From assembly GCA_049607205.1 (NCBI GenBank), contig JBMYWH010000012.1:1-62848 (forward strand): DNA of 62,848 bases, read 5' to 3'. A model generated the notes under the pieces. It was not told where the DNA came from, made no database searches, and saw nothing but the letters and a program-made list of their open reading frames with translations. Below, one piece after another: positions 51,518 to 58,305 of the stretch. How positions within the stretch are numbered: the first letter of the stretch is position 1; every line of letters starts with the position of its first letter. The position numbers and the translations under genes are program-made. Source of the stretch: JBELHR01 sp049607205 (GTDB lineage: Bacteria > Bacteroidota > Bacteroidia > Flavobacteriales > Flavobacteriaceae).

Positions 51518-53863
51518 TTGGAGAATTACTTAGATGGTTTAAACCCCTCACAGAAGGCGGCGGTATTACAAAAAGATGGTCCGATGATTATCATAGCCGG
51601 TGCCGGATCAGGAAAAACACGTGTATTGACCTATAGAATTGCGCATTTAATGCAGCAAGGGGTTGACGCGTTTCAGATTCTAGCCTTAACCTTTACCAAT
51701 AAAGCAGCCAAGGAAATGAAAGCTCGTATTGGTTCGGTAGTAGGAGAATCAGAAGCAAAAAATCTTTGGATGGGAACTTTTCACTCCGTTTTTGCAAGAA
51801 TTCTGCGATCAGAAGCAGATAAGCTGGGCTATCCTTCTAGTTTTACCATTTATGACACTCAAGATTCTGTGAGGCTGATTAATGCTATTGTGAAGGAAAT
51901 GGGCTTGGAGAAAGATCGTTATAAATCAAAACAGGTTTTGGGACGAATTTCCCAGTTCAAGAATAGTTTGATCACCGTTAAGGCCTACTATAACCACCCA
52001 GAACTCAAGGAAGCAGATACCATGGCAAGTCGTCCTAAAATGGGGGAGATCTACAAGGAATATGTGGACCGATGCTTTAAAGCTGGGGCTATGGATTTTG
52101 ATGATTTACTCTTGAGAACCAATGAATTGCTCTCTAGATTCCCTGAAGTCTTGGCTAAGTATCAAGATCGTTTCCGATATATCATGGTAGATGAGTATCA
52201 AGATACTAACCATTCACAATATTTGATCGTAAAGGCCCTAGCGGACCGTTTCCAAAACATTTGTGTGGTGGGAGATGATTCTCAATCAATTTATGCCTTC
52301 CGTGGTGCCAACATTCAAAATATATTGAATTTTCAAAAGTATTATACCGATGCGAAGATTTTTAAATTAGAACAGAATTATCGTTCTTCTGGTGTGATTG
52401 TAAAAGCGGCTAATTCACTTATAGAAAAAAACAAAACGCGCTTAGATAAAGAAATTTGGACCTCTAATGATGATGGGTCGCCGATTCATGTAATGCGCAC
52501 CATTTCTGAAGGTGAGGAGGGACGTTGGCTGGCCAATCAAATTTTTGATTTAAGGCTTTCAGAACAGTTACAGAGCGATCAATTTGCCGTATTATACAGA
52601 ACTAATGCCCAATCCAGAGCCATTGAAGATGCGCTGCGTAAGAAAAACATAAAGTATAAAATCTACGGAGGGACCTCTTTCTATCAAAGAAAGGAGATTA
52701 AGGATTTACTTTCCTATTTGAGAATCCTTATCAATCCAAATGATGAAGAGGCACTGAAAAGAATCATCAACTATCCTGCCCGAGGAATCGGTCAAACCAC
52801 TATAGATAAATTAATTGTAGCCGCAAACCACTACAATAAATCGATCTATGAAGTCTTGATGAATCTCGACAAGGTCCCTTTGAAGATTAATTCGGGAACC
52901 AAGAATAAATTAGATAATTTCACTACAACTATAGAAAGTTTAAGAGTCACTGCTCAAGCTTCCAACGCCTTTGAAGTTGCTGAAGCTGTGGTGAAACAGG
53001 TGAAACTAATTAAGGATTTAGAGGCTGAAGGGACTCCGGAAGCAGTATCTAGAGTAGAGAATGTACAAGAACTTCTCAATGGTATCAAAGACTTTATAGA
53101 AGAAAAGAAAGAGAAAGAAGAAGATGCTTCTTTAGCAAAATTCTTGGAAGACGTAGCCCTTGCAACAGATTTCGATAAGGAAGACCAGGATGATGAACCT
53201 AAGGTTTCTTTGATGACCATCCACTTGTCAAAAGGACTAGAATATCCTTATGTATTTATTGTAGGTCTCGAAGAATCCTTATTCCCATCAGCTATGAGTA
53301 TGAATACTCGTGCCGAATTAGAAGAAGAAAGAAGGCTTTTCTATGTGGCCTTAACCAGAGCAGAGAAACAAGCTTACTTATCTTATGCTCAAACTCGATA
53401 TCGTTGGGGAAAACTAATTGACTGTGAACCCAGTCGATTCTTGGAAGAAGTTGACGAACAATTTTTACACTATCTCACTCCAATCAACAAAAATACAAGG
53501 TCTAATCCTTCGGGAATAGATTTGGATATCTTTGATGATGTTCCTAAGAATAAAATTAGATTTCAAAAACCTATAAGAAGACCACAAAGAACTGCAGGAA
53601 GTGGTGGAGGAACTGCTCAAAAACCAGCGATAAGACCTAGTCTAAAGCGAATCCCAAAAGAAAACACAGCATCACCAAGTGAACCGAACAAGTCTGATAC
53701 CACACTGGTCAAAGGGGCAATCGTGGAGCACAGCCGATTTGGAAAAGGTGAAGTATTAGCTATAGAAGGAACTGGTACAAACAAGAAAGCAACGATTAAG
53801 TTCAATCAAGCAGGACAAAAGAAACTCTTGCTTCAATTTGCGAAATTGAAGTTAATCGGTTAA
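51518..53863 (+). CDS. ATP-dependent DNA helicase of the UvrD/PcrA/Rep family, TTG start
   Basis: An SF1A helicase of 781 residues for repair and removal of protein-DNA blocks. Walker A GAGSGKT is at residues 28-34; later motifs include QILALTFTNKAAKEM, VDEYQDTN (motif II), VVGDDSQSIYAFRGA (III), NYRSS (IV) and the late MTIHLSKGLEYPYVFI and RRLFYVALTRAEK (V-VI). A C-terminal KOW/Tudor-like segment (GAIVEHSRFGKGEVLAIEG) follows a Pro- and Arg-rich linker. The start is set at TTG 51518 because the residues then read MENYLDGLNPSQKAAV, as in relatives. The next in-frame ATG falls inside the first strand, just before the Walker loop. Confidence 0.94.
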   Translation: MENYLDGLNPSQKAAVLQKDGPMIIIAGAGSGKTRVLTYRIAHLMQQGVDAFQILALTFTNKAAKEMKARIGSVVGESEAKNLWMGTFHSVFARILRSEADKLGYPSSFTIYDTQDSVRLINAIVKEMGLEKDRYKSKQVLGRISQFKNSLITVKAYYNHPELKEADTMASRPKMGEIYKEYVDRCFKAGAMDFDDLLLRTNELLSRFPEVLAKYQDRFRYIMVDEYQDTNHSQYLIVKALADRFQNICVVGDDSQSIYAFRGANIQNILNFQKYYTDAKIFKLEQNYRSSGVIVKAANSLIEKNKTRLDKEIWTSNDDGSPIHVMRTISEGEEGRWLANQIFDLRLSEQLQSDQFAVLYRTNAQSRAIEDALRKKNIKYKIYGGTSFYQRKEIKDLLSYLRILINPNDEEALKRIINYPARGIGQTTIDKLIVAANHYNKSIYEVLMNLDKVPLKINSGTKNKLDNFTTTIESLRVTAQASNAFEVAEAVVKQVKLIKDLEAEGTPEAVSRVENVQELLNGIKDFIEEKKEKEEDASLAKFLEDVALATDFDKEDQDDEPKVSLMTIHLSKGLEYPYVFIVGLEESLFPSAMSMNTRAELEEERRLFYVALTRAEKQAYLSYAQTRYRWGKLIDCEPSRFLEEVDEQFLHYLTPINKNTRSNPSGIDLDIFDDVPKNKIRFQKPIRRPQRTAGSGGGTAQKPAIRPSLKRIPKENTASPSEPNKSDTTLVKGAIVEHSRFGKGEVLAIEGTGTNKKATIKFNQAGQKKLLLQFAKLKLIG

Positions 53864-53929
53864 ACTTTCAAATAATTTTAAGTAATTTGCAAATAGCTCT
53901 ATTTAGAGCTTACAATTCAAAAAAGATAT

Positions 53930-54571
53930 ATGAGTTTTGATTTAGAATATAATTCGGATAGACCTTTGATGGTGATACCCGAATACGGAAGACATCTTCA
54001 AAAGTTAGTAGATCACTGCCTTTCCCTTGAAGATAGGGAAGAGCGTACTAAAATGGCTAAGGCTATTGTGGATGTTATGGGGAATCTTCAACCTCACCTT
54101 AGAGATGTACCTGATTTCAAGCATAAATTATGGGATCAAATTTATATGATGTCTCATTACGAACTAGACGTGGATGGACCTTATGAAAAACCTGAAAAGG
54201 AAATTCTTGAAGCGAAACCTACACCTTTAAATTATCCCAAGTCTGCATCTAAATACAGATTTTACGGTAACAATATTCAAACCATGATCGATGTAGCTTT
54301 ATCATGGGAAGAAGGAGAGAAACGTGAAGCCCTTGTTTACAATATTGCAAATCACATGAAGAAATGTTATTTGAATTGGAATAAGGACACCGTGGATGAC
54401 CGCGTTATTTTTACGCATTTAAAGGAATTATCTAAAGGTGAAATAGATATGATTGACAAGGCTGATGCCTTAGCAGACTCTTCTATTTTGATGCGTCCTA
54501 AAAGCAATAAAAAGCATCATGGAAAAAACAACAACAACAATAATAATCATAGAAAACAAAACAGAAGATAA
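53930..54571 (+). CDS. DUF4290 family protein
   Basis: A 213-residue cytosolic protein of the Bacteroidota family DUF4290, recognised by IPEYGRHLQKLVDHC near the N-terminus, the MGNLQPHLRDVPDFKHKLWDQ block and YGNNIQTMIDVALSW. The last 25 residues are a low-complexity tail of Asn, Lys and His, from a run of AAC/AAT codons. It ends one base before murA, an arrangement I recall as conserved in the phylum, so a link to cell-wall or envelope assembly is an inference from context. Function unknown. Confidence 0.85.
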   Translation: MSFDLEYNSDRPLMVIPEYGRHLQKLVDHCLSLEDREERTKMAKAIVDVMGNLQPHLRDVPDFKHKLWDQIYMMSHYELDVDGPYEKPEKEILEAKPTPLNYPKSASKYRFYGNNIQTMIDVALSWEEGEKREALVYNIANHMKKCYLNWNKDTVDDRVIFTHLKELSKGEIDMIDKADALADSSILMRPKSNKKHHGKNNNNNNNHRKQNRR

Positions 54572-55882
54572 ATGTCTGTATTTAGAATAGAAGGAGGGCA
54601 TAAGCTCAATGGAAGTATTAAGCCACAAGGCGCAAAGAATGAAGCTTTACAGATTTTATGTGCTGTACTTTTAAGTTCAGAGCCCATAACAATTCACAAC
54701 ATCCCTAATATCATTGATGTCAATAAATTAATTTTTATCCTTGGCGAATTGGGAGTAAAGGTGACCAAGCTTGACACTAATAGCTATAGGTTTCAATCTG
54801 ATCAGATCAATTTAGAATATCTTGAATCTGCAGAGTTTAAAAGAGACGGAAGCTCTCTAAGAGGTTCTATTATGTTAGTGGGACCTTTATTGGCAAGATT
54901 TGGAAAAGGATACATTCCTAAACCAGGTGGAGATAAAATTGGTCGTAGAAGATTGGATACACATTTTGAAGGATTTATCAACTTAGGAGCTGAATTCAGA
55001 TATAATAAAGAAGAGCATTTCTATGGAGTTCAAGCTGACAAGCTTAAGGGAGCTTATATGCTCTTGGATGAAGCCTCGGTAACTGGAACTGCAAACATTG
55101 TAATGGCTGCAGTCCTTGCTGAAGGAACAACCACTATATACAATGCAGCTTGCGAACCTTACTTGCAGCAACTGTGTATGATGCTTAATCGAATGGGAGC
55201 CAAAATTTCTGGAATCGGTTCTAATCTTTTAACCATAGAAGGAGTTGATTCTCTTGGAGGTTGTGAGCACACTATTTTACCTGATATGATTGAAATAGGA
55301 TCATGGATTGGAATGGCTGCAATGACACAATCTTCATTGACGATCAAAGACGTTCGTTGGGATATGCTCGGTGTAATTCCTAGAGTATTTAGAAAAATGG
55401 GAATCAAATTAGAGCGTAGAGGAGATGATATTTATGTACCTGAACAAGAATCTTACGAAATCGAAAATTATATTGACGGTTCACTATTAACGATATCCGA
55501 TTCTCCATGGCCTGGATTTACTCCAGATTTATTGAGTATTATATTGGTTATAGCTACTCAGGCCAAAGGAAGTGTACTGATTCATCAAAAAATGTTTGAA
55601 TCTCGTTTGTTCTTTACGGATAAGCTAATTGATATGGGAGCAAAAATTATTTTATGTGATCCTCATAGGGCTACCGTAATTGGAATGAATCATGAGTATC
55701 CACTGAAAGCTACTAGAATGAGTTCACCGGATATCCGTGCAGGAGTATCGCTTTTAATCGCTGCTTTATCGGCAAAAGGAACTTCTATTATTGAAAATAT
55801 TGAACAAATCGACCGTGGCTATGAAGATATTGAGCAACGACTCAAATCTATTGGAGCCAGAATTGAACGCTTAGATGCATAA
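54572..55882 (+). CDS. murA: UDP-N-acetylglucosamine 1-carboxyvinyltransferase with Asp at the catalytic Cys position
   Basis: MurA transfers enolpyruvate to UDP-GlcNAc, the first committed step of peptidoglycan synthesis. The 436-residue protein has the start GGHKLNGSIKPQGAKNEALQIL and the loop ARFGKGYIPKPGGDKIGRRRLDTHFEG. In enterobacterial MurA this loop carries Cys115, the target of fosfomycin; here the residue is Asp121. A Cys-to-Asp change at this position is known to keep activity and cause fosfomycin resistance in other bacteria. Later conserved parts are ASVTGTANIVMAAVLAEGTT and DIRAGVSLLIAALSAKGTS. It is coupled to the DUF4290 gene and ends at a terminator. Confidence 0.95.
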   Translation: MSVFRIEGGHKLNGSIKPQGAKNEALQILCAVLLSSEPITIHNIPNIIDVNKLIFILGELGVKVTKLDTNSYRFQSDQINLEYLESAEFKRDGSSLRGSIMLVGPLLARFGKGYIPKPGGDKIGRRRLDTHFEGFINLGAEFRYNKEEHFYGVQADKLKGAYMLLDEASVTGTANIVMAAVLAEGTTTIYNAACEPYLQQLCMMLNRMGAKISGIGSNLLTIEGVDSLGGCEHTILPDMIEIGSWIGMAAMTQSSLTIKDVRWDMLGVIPRVFRKMGIKLERRGDDIYVPEQESYEIENYIDGSLLTISDSPWPGFTPDLLSIILVIATQAKGSVLIHQKMFESRLFFTDKLIDMGAKIILCDPHRATVIGMNHEYPLKATRMSSPDIRAGVSLLIAALSAKGTSIIENIEQIDRGYEDIEQRLKSIGARIERLDA

Positions 55883-55905
55883 CCTCTTTTATAAGAGGTT
55901 TTTTT
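55881..55905 (+). terminator. Terminator after murA
   Basis: An 8-bp stem (55881-55888 with 55893-55900), TTAT loop and seven T. The stem starts within the murA stop codon, so termination follows immediately. Confidence 0.85.
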
Positions 55906-55946
55906 CTGCCAAGATGACATTTGAAATGGCTTTGGCAGAGGATTTG
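55906..55946 (+). promoter_or_regulatory. Nested dyad and divergent promoter before grpE-dnaJ, possible heat-shock control
   Basis: Outer inverted repeat CTGCCAA (55906-55912) with TTGGCAG (55932-55938), almost concentric with an inner dyad CATTT-G-AAATG (55918-55928). The right side TTGGCAGAGGATTTGAT also resembles a sigma-54 site with three mismatches, or a degenerate -7 box (TTTG at 55943-55946). A normal TTG-N20-TAnnTTTG promoter is absent, so regulation differs from the other genes here. The start codon of grpE is at 55975. Confidence 0.45.
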
Positions 55947-55974
55947 ATTTAATAAGGTAAATGTAAACAGGATT

Positions 55975-56520
55975 ATGAGTAATAAAGATAAAGATTTAAA
56001 CGAAGAGCAAGAGTTAAACCCTAATCAGGAGCAGGAAGTTCAGGAGGAACAATCCGCTCAAGAGACTGAGGTTGTAGAATCTACAGAAGAGTTGGTTCAG
56101 AAAGAAAAGGATCGCTACTTAAGATTATTTGCAGAATTCGAAAATTATAAAAAGAGAACGGCAAAGGAGCGTTTAGATTTATTCAAAACAGCAAATAAAG
56201 ACGTATTGTCAGCTTTACTGCCAATTATGGATGATTTTGACCGTGGACTTGCGGAAATTAAAAAAGCCGAAGCATCTGAAGCCTTATTACAAGGTATGGA
56301 GCTAATTCACGATAAATTAGCAAAAACTTTAGAATCTAAAGGTTTAAAACCTGTAGAGGTAAAACAAGGAGATGTATTTGATGCAGATGCTCACGAAGCA
56401 GTAACTCAAATTCCAGCTCCAACGGAAGATCTAAAAGGTAAAATTATTGATGTCATTGAAAAGGGATACCAACTAGGGGATCGTATCATTCGTTATCCTA
56501 AAGTAGTTATCGGACAATAA
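55975..56520 (+). CDS. grpE: Nucleotide exchange factor GrpE
   Basis: GrpE releases ADP from DnaK and so resets the Hsp70 cycle. The 181-residue protein starts with an acidic Glu/Gln-rich tail (residues 1-40), then the long dimer helix (EELVQKEKDRYLRLFAEFENYKKRTAKERLDLFK) and ends in a beta-domain with GDVFDADAHEAV and KGYQLGDRIIRYPKVVIGQ. Length and signature are normal. It is cotranscribed with dnaJ, which begins 7 bases later; dnaK is elsewhere. The unusual dyad upstream suggests heat-shock control. Confidence 0.97.
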   Translation: MSNKDKDLNEEQELNPNQEQEVQEEQSAQETEVVESTEELVQKEKDRYLRLFAEFENYKKRTAKERLDLFKTANKDVLSALLPIMDDFDRGLAEIKKAEASEALLQGMELIHDKLAKTLESKGLKPVEVKQGDVFDADAHEAVTQIPAPTEDLKGKIIDVIEKGYQLGDRIIRYPKVVIGQ

Positions 56521-56527
56521 ACTAAAT

Positions 56528-57655
56528 ATGAAAAGAGATTTTTACGAAATATTAGGCGTATCAAAGTCAGCCTCGGAAAGTGAAATTAAAAAAGCTTACC
56601 GAAAGATGGCCATTAAGTATCACCCAGACAAGAACCCTGGAGATACAGAAGCTGAAGAAAAGTTCAAAGAAGCTGCAGAAGCCTATGAGGTTTTAAGTAA
56701 TGCCGATAAAAAAGCGCGTTATGATCAATTCGGTCATCAAGCTTTTGAAGGTGGTGCTGGTGGTGGCCAAGGCGGAGGTTTTGGCGGAATGAATATGGAT
56801 GATATCTTCAGTCAGTTTGGTGACATCTTTGGAGGTGGCTTCGGTGGAGGTTTTGGCGGCGGAGGCCGTTCAAGAGGTCCGGCAAGAGTAAAGGGTACCA
56901 ATATGCGAATCCGTGTAAAGGTGACCTTAGAAGACATCGCTAAAGGAGTAGAGAAAAAAATCAAGGTCAAGCGTAAAGTAAAGGCAGATGGTGTAACTTA
57001 CAAAACTTGTTCTACATGTAATGGTACGGGACAAATTATGCAAGTAACTAATACCATTTTAGGAAGAATGCAAACGGCTACTACTTGTAATACTTGTGGT
57101 GGAGCCGGAGAAGTATTAGATAAAAAGCCTAAAGGAGCCGATGCACAAGGTTTAATCGTTAAAGAAGAAACCGTAAGTATCAAGATTCCGGCAGGAGTAA
57201 GTGATGGAGTACAATTAAAAGTTGCTGGAAAAGGTAATGAGGCACCAGGAAAACATTCGGTTTCTGGAGATTTAATTGTCTTAATAGAAGAACTTGCTCA
57301 TGACAATCTAAAACGAGAAGGAAATAACTTACATCACGATCTTTATATTTCTTTCTCCGAAGCAGCCTTAGGATGCTCTAAAGAGATTGAAACCGTGACT
57401 GGAAAGGTGAAAATTAAGATCGAGAATGGAACTCAATCAGGTAAAATTTTAAGACTTAAAGGGAAAGGACTTCCTTCTTTAGATTATTATGGTACGGGTG
57501 ATATTCTGGTTCATGTAAACGTATGGACACCTAAGCAATTAAATAAAGAACAAAAGCAGTTTTTTGAGAAGATGCTTGAAGATGAGAACTTTAAGCCTAA
57601 CCCATCAAAAACGGATAAATCATTTTTTGAAAAAGTAAAAGACATGTTCAGTTAA
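56528..57655 (+). CDS. dnaJ: Chaperone DnaJ with a reduced zinc-finger domain
   Basis: DnaJ brings unfolded clients to DnaK and stimulates its ATPase. The 375-residue protein has the J domain with the HPD motif (His32-Asp34) and a Gly/Phe-rich linker (about 73-118). The cysteine-rich domain has only two CxxCxGxG repeats (CSTCNGTG at 161-168 and CNTCGGAG at 187-194) instead of four. Judging by spacing, repeats 2 and 3 remain and zinc centre I is missing. The client-binding and dimerisation C-terminus is intact (IPAGVSDGVQLKVAGKG, HHDLYISFSEAALG). This reduced form occurs in Bacteroidota relatives as I recall. It is cotranscribed with grpE. Confidence 0.95.
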   Translation: MKRDFYEILGVSKSASESEIKKAYRKMAIKYHPDKNPGDTEAEEKFKEAAEAYEVLSNADKKARYDQFGHQAFEGGAGGGQGGGFGGMNMDDIFSQFGDIFGGGFGGGFGGGGRSRGPARVKGTNMRIRVKVTLEDIAKGVEKKIKVKRKVKADGVTYKTCSTCNGTGQIMQVTNTILGRMQTATTCNTCGGAGEVLDKKPKGADAQGLIVKEETVSIKIPAGVSDGVQLKVAGKGNEAPGKHSVSGDLIVLIEELAHDNLKREGNNLHHDLYISFSEAALGCSKEIETVTGKVKIKIENGTQSGKILRLKGKGLPSLDYYGTGDILVHVNVWTPKQLNKEQKQFFEKMLEDENFKPNPSKTDKSFFEKVKDMFS

Positions 57656-57713
57656 GGACTGTAATAATTCAAAAAATAAGTGCATAATTACACATATTTA
57701 AAATTATGTTTCT

Positions 57714-57721
57714 TATATTTG
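57714..57721 (+). promoter_or_regulatory. -7 box of a short transcript or of rnpB
   Basis: TATATTTG, an exact TAnnTTTG match, 59 bases after dnaJ. A transcript from near 57727 would meet the terminator at 57774-57800. No TTG is found at 17-23 bp. Confidence 0.4.
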
Positions 57722-57726
57722 TGATG

Positions 57727-57800
57727 TTGTTAGTTATAAACTAATAACACTTTTTCTTTTTCATAGCAATTTTCCCACTCATTCTTTGAGTGGGTTTTTT
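57727..57800 (+). ncRNA. Candidate short RNA between dnaJ and rnpB
   Basis: About 74 bases bounded by a consensus -7 box and an intrinsic terminator. A hairpin can form near its start (GTT-G-TTAGTT with AACTAA-T-AAC, about 57725-57748), then a T-rich linker and the terminator hairpin. There is no open reading frame longer than a few codons. It may instead be the 3' leader of dnaJ plus a chance box. Confidence 0.3.
57774..57800 (+). terminator. Terminator between dnaJ and rnpB
   Basis: An 8-bp GC-containing stem (57774-57781 with 57787-57794), TTCTT loop and six T. It ends dnaJ or the short transcript just before rnpB. Confidence 0.88.
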
Positions 57801-57820
57801 ATTTTTTAGAAAAAAAACAT

Positions 57821-58121
57821 AAGCAGGTCGGCTTATCGCTTGTTCATTCAAGAGGAAAGTCCGGGCACCATAGAGCAAGCATAGCGGATAACATCCGTCG
57901 TTTCTTTCGGGAAATAGGACCAGTGCAACAGAAAGAATGTACAGTTCGGCTGTAGTGAAACCAGGTAAACTCTATGCGGTGAAATGTCATGTAAACTGGA
58001 GCTAGAGGGCTGCTCGCTCGATTCCAGAGGGTAGGCAGATTGAGTCTAGCAGTAATGTTAGACCTAGATAAATGATAAGCACTCTTTTTTAGAGTACAGA
58101 ACCCGGCTTATAGACCTGCTT
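57821..58121 (+). ncRNA. rnpB: RNase P RNA (bacterial type A)
   Basis: The catalytic RNA of RNase P, which trims the 5' leaders of tRNA precursors. The conserved core GAGGAAAGTCCGGGC lies at 57852-57866 and the partner ACAGAACCCGGCTTA at 58096-58110. The ends pair perfectly: AAGCAGGTC (57821-57829) with GACCTGCTT (58113-58121), forming P1. The total of about 301 bases is at the low end for a bacterial RNase P RNA. The P1 stem is directly followed by a T-run (58120-58125), so P1 may double as the terminator hairpin. A promoter is not obvious directly upstream; TATTTTTT at 57800-57807 is one mismatch from the -7 consensus. Confidence 0.95.
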
Positions 58122-58305
58122 TTTTATGTTTTTCTTGAAATAAGCCTCTTTTTTTACATTTATTATTTTTTTTACAGTATAAAACGTTTGCTATTTATAC
58201 TATTTATAAATTTATCGGTATTTTGATAAAAATACTGAAAAAAGTTAGTCAATTTTGTATATTCGCAGAACTCAAAATGTAAACAAACTAAATTATATAA
58301 AGACT
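58122..58305. other. AT-rich interval before aconitase
   Basis: Apart from the T-run after rnpB, it contains only AT-rich DNA and a possible -7 box, TATATTCG at 58258-58265 (one mismatch from TAnnTTTG), 40 bases before the aconitase ATG. No second open reading frame, repeat or RNA is visible. Confidence 0.5.

Noticed and set aside
51420..51551. Longer N-terminus for the DUF7935-like gene
   Set aside because: It would cover the uvrD promoter and the first uvrD codons; the ATG at 51419 starts with a proper membrane helix.
53895..53910. Hairpin AGCTCT-ATTT-AGAGCT between uvrD and the DUF4290 gene
   Set aside because: The stem is short and no T-run follows, so a terminator call is not supported; it may be part of a leader.
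54520..54560. AAC/AAT repeat near the end of the DUF4290 gene
   Set aside because: It codes for an Asn-rich tail in frame; it is low complexity rather than a CRISPR or mobile repeat.
58255..58305. Extended N-terminus of aconitase from a TTG
   Set aside because: The 17 extra residues are not conserved and the TTG overlaps a likely promoter; ATG 58306 gives the usual N-terminus.
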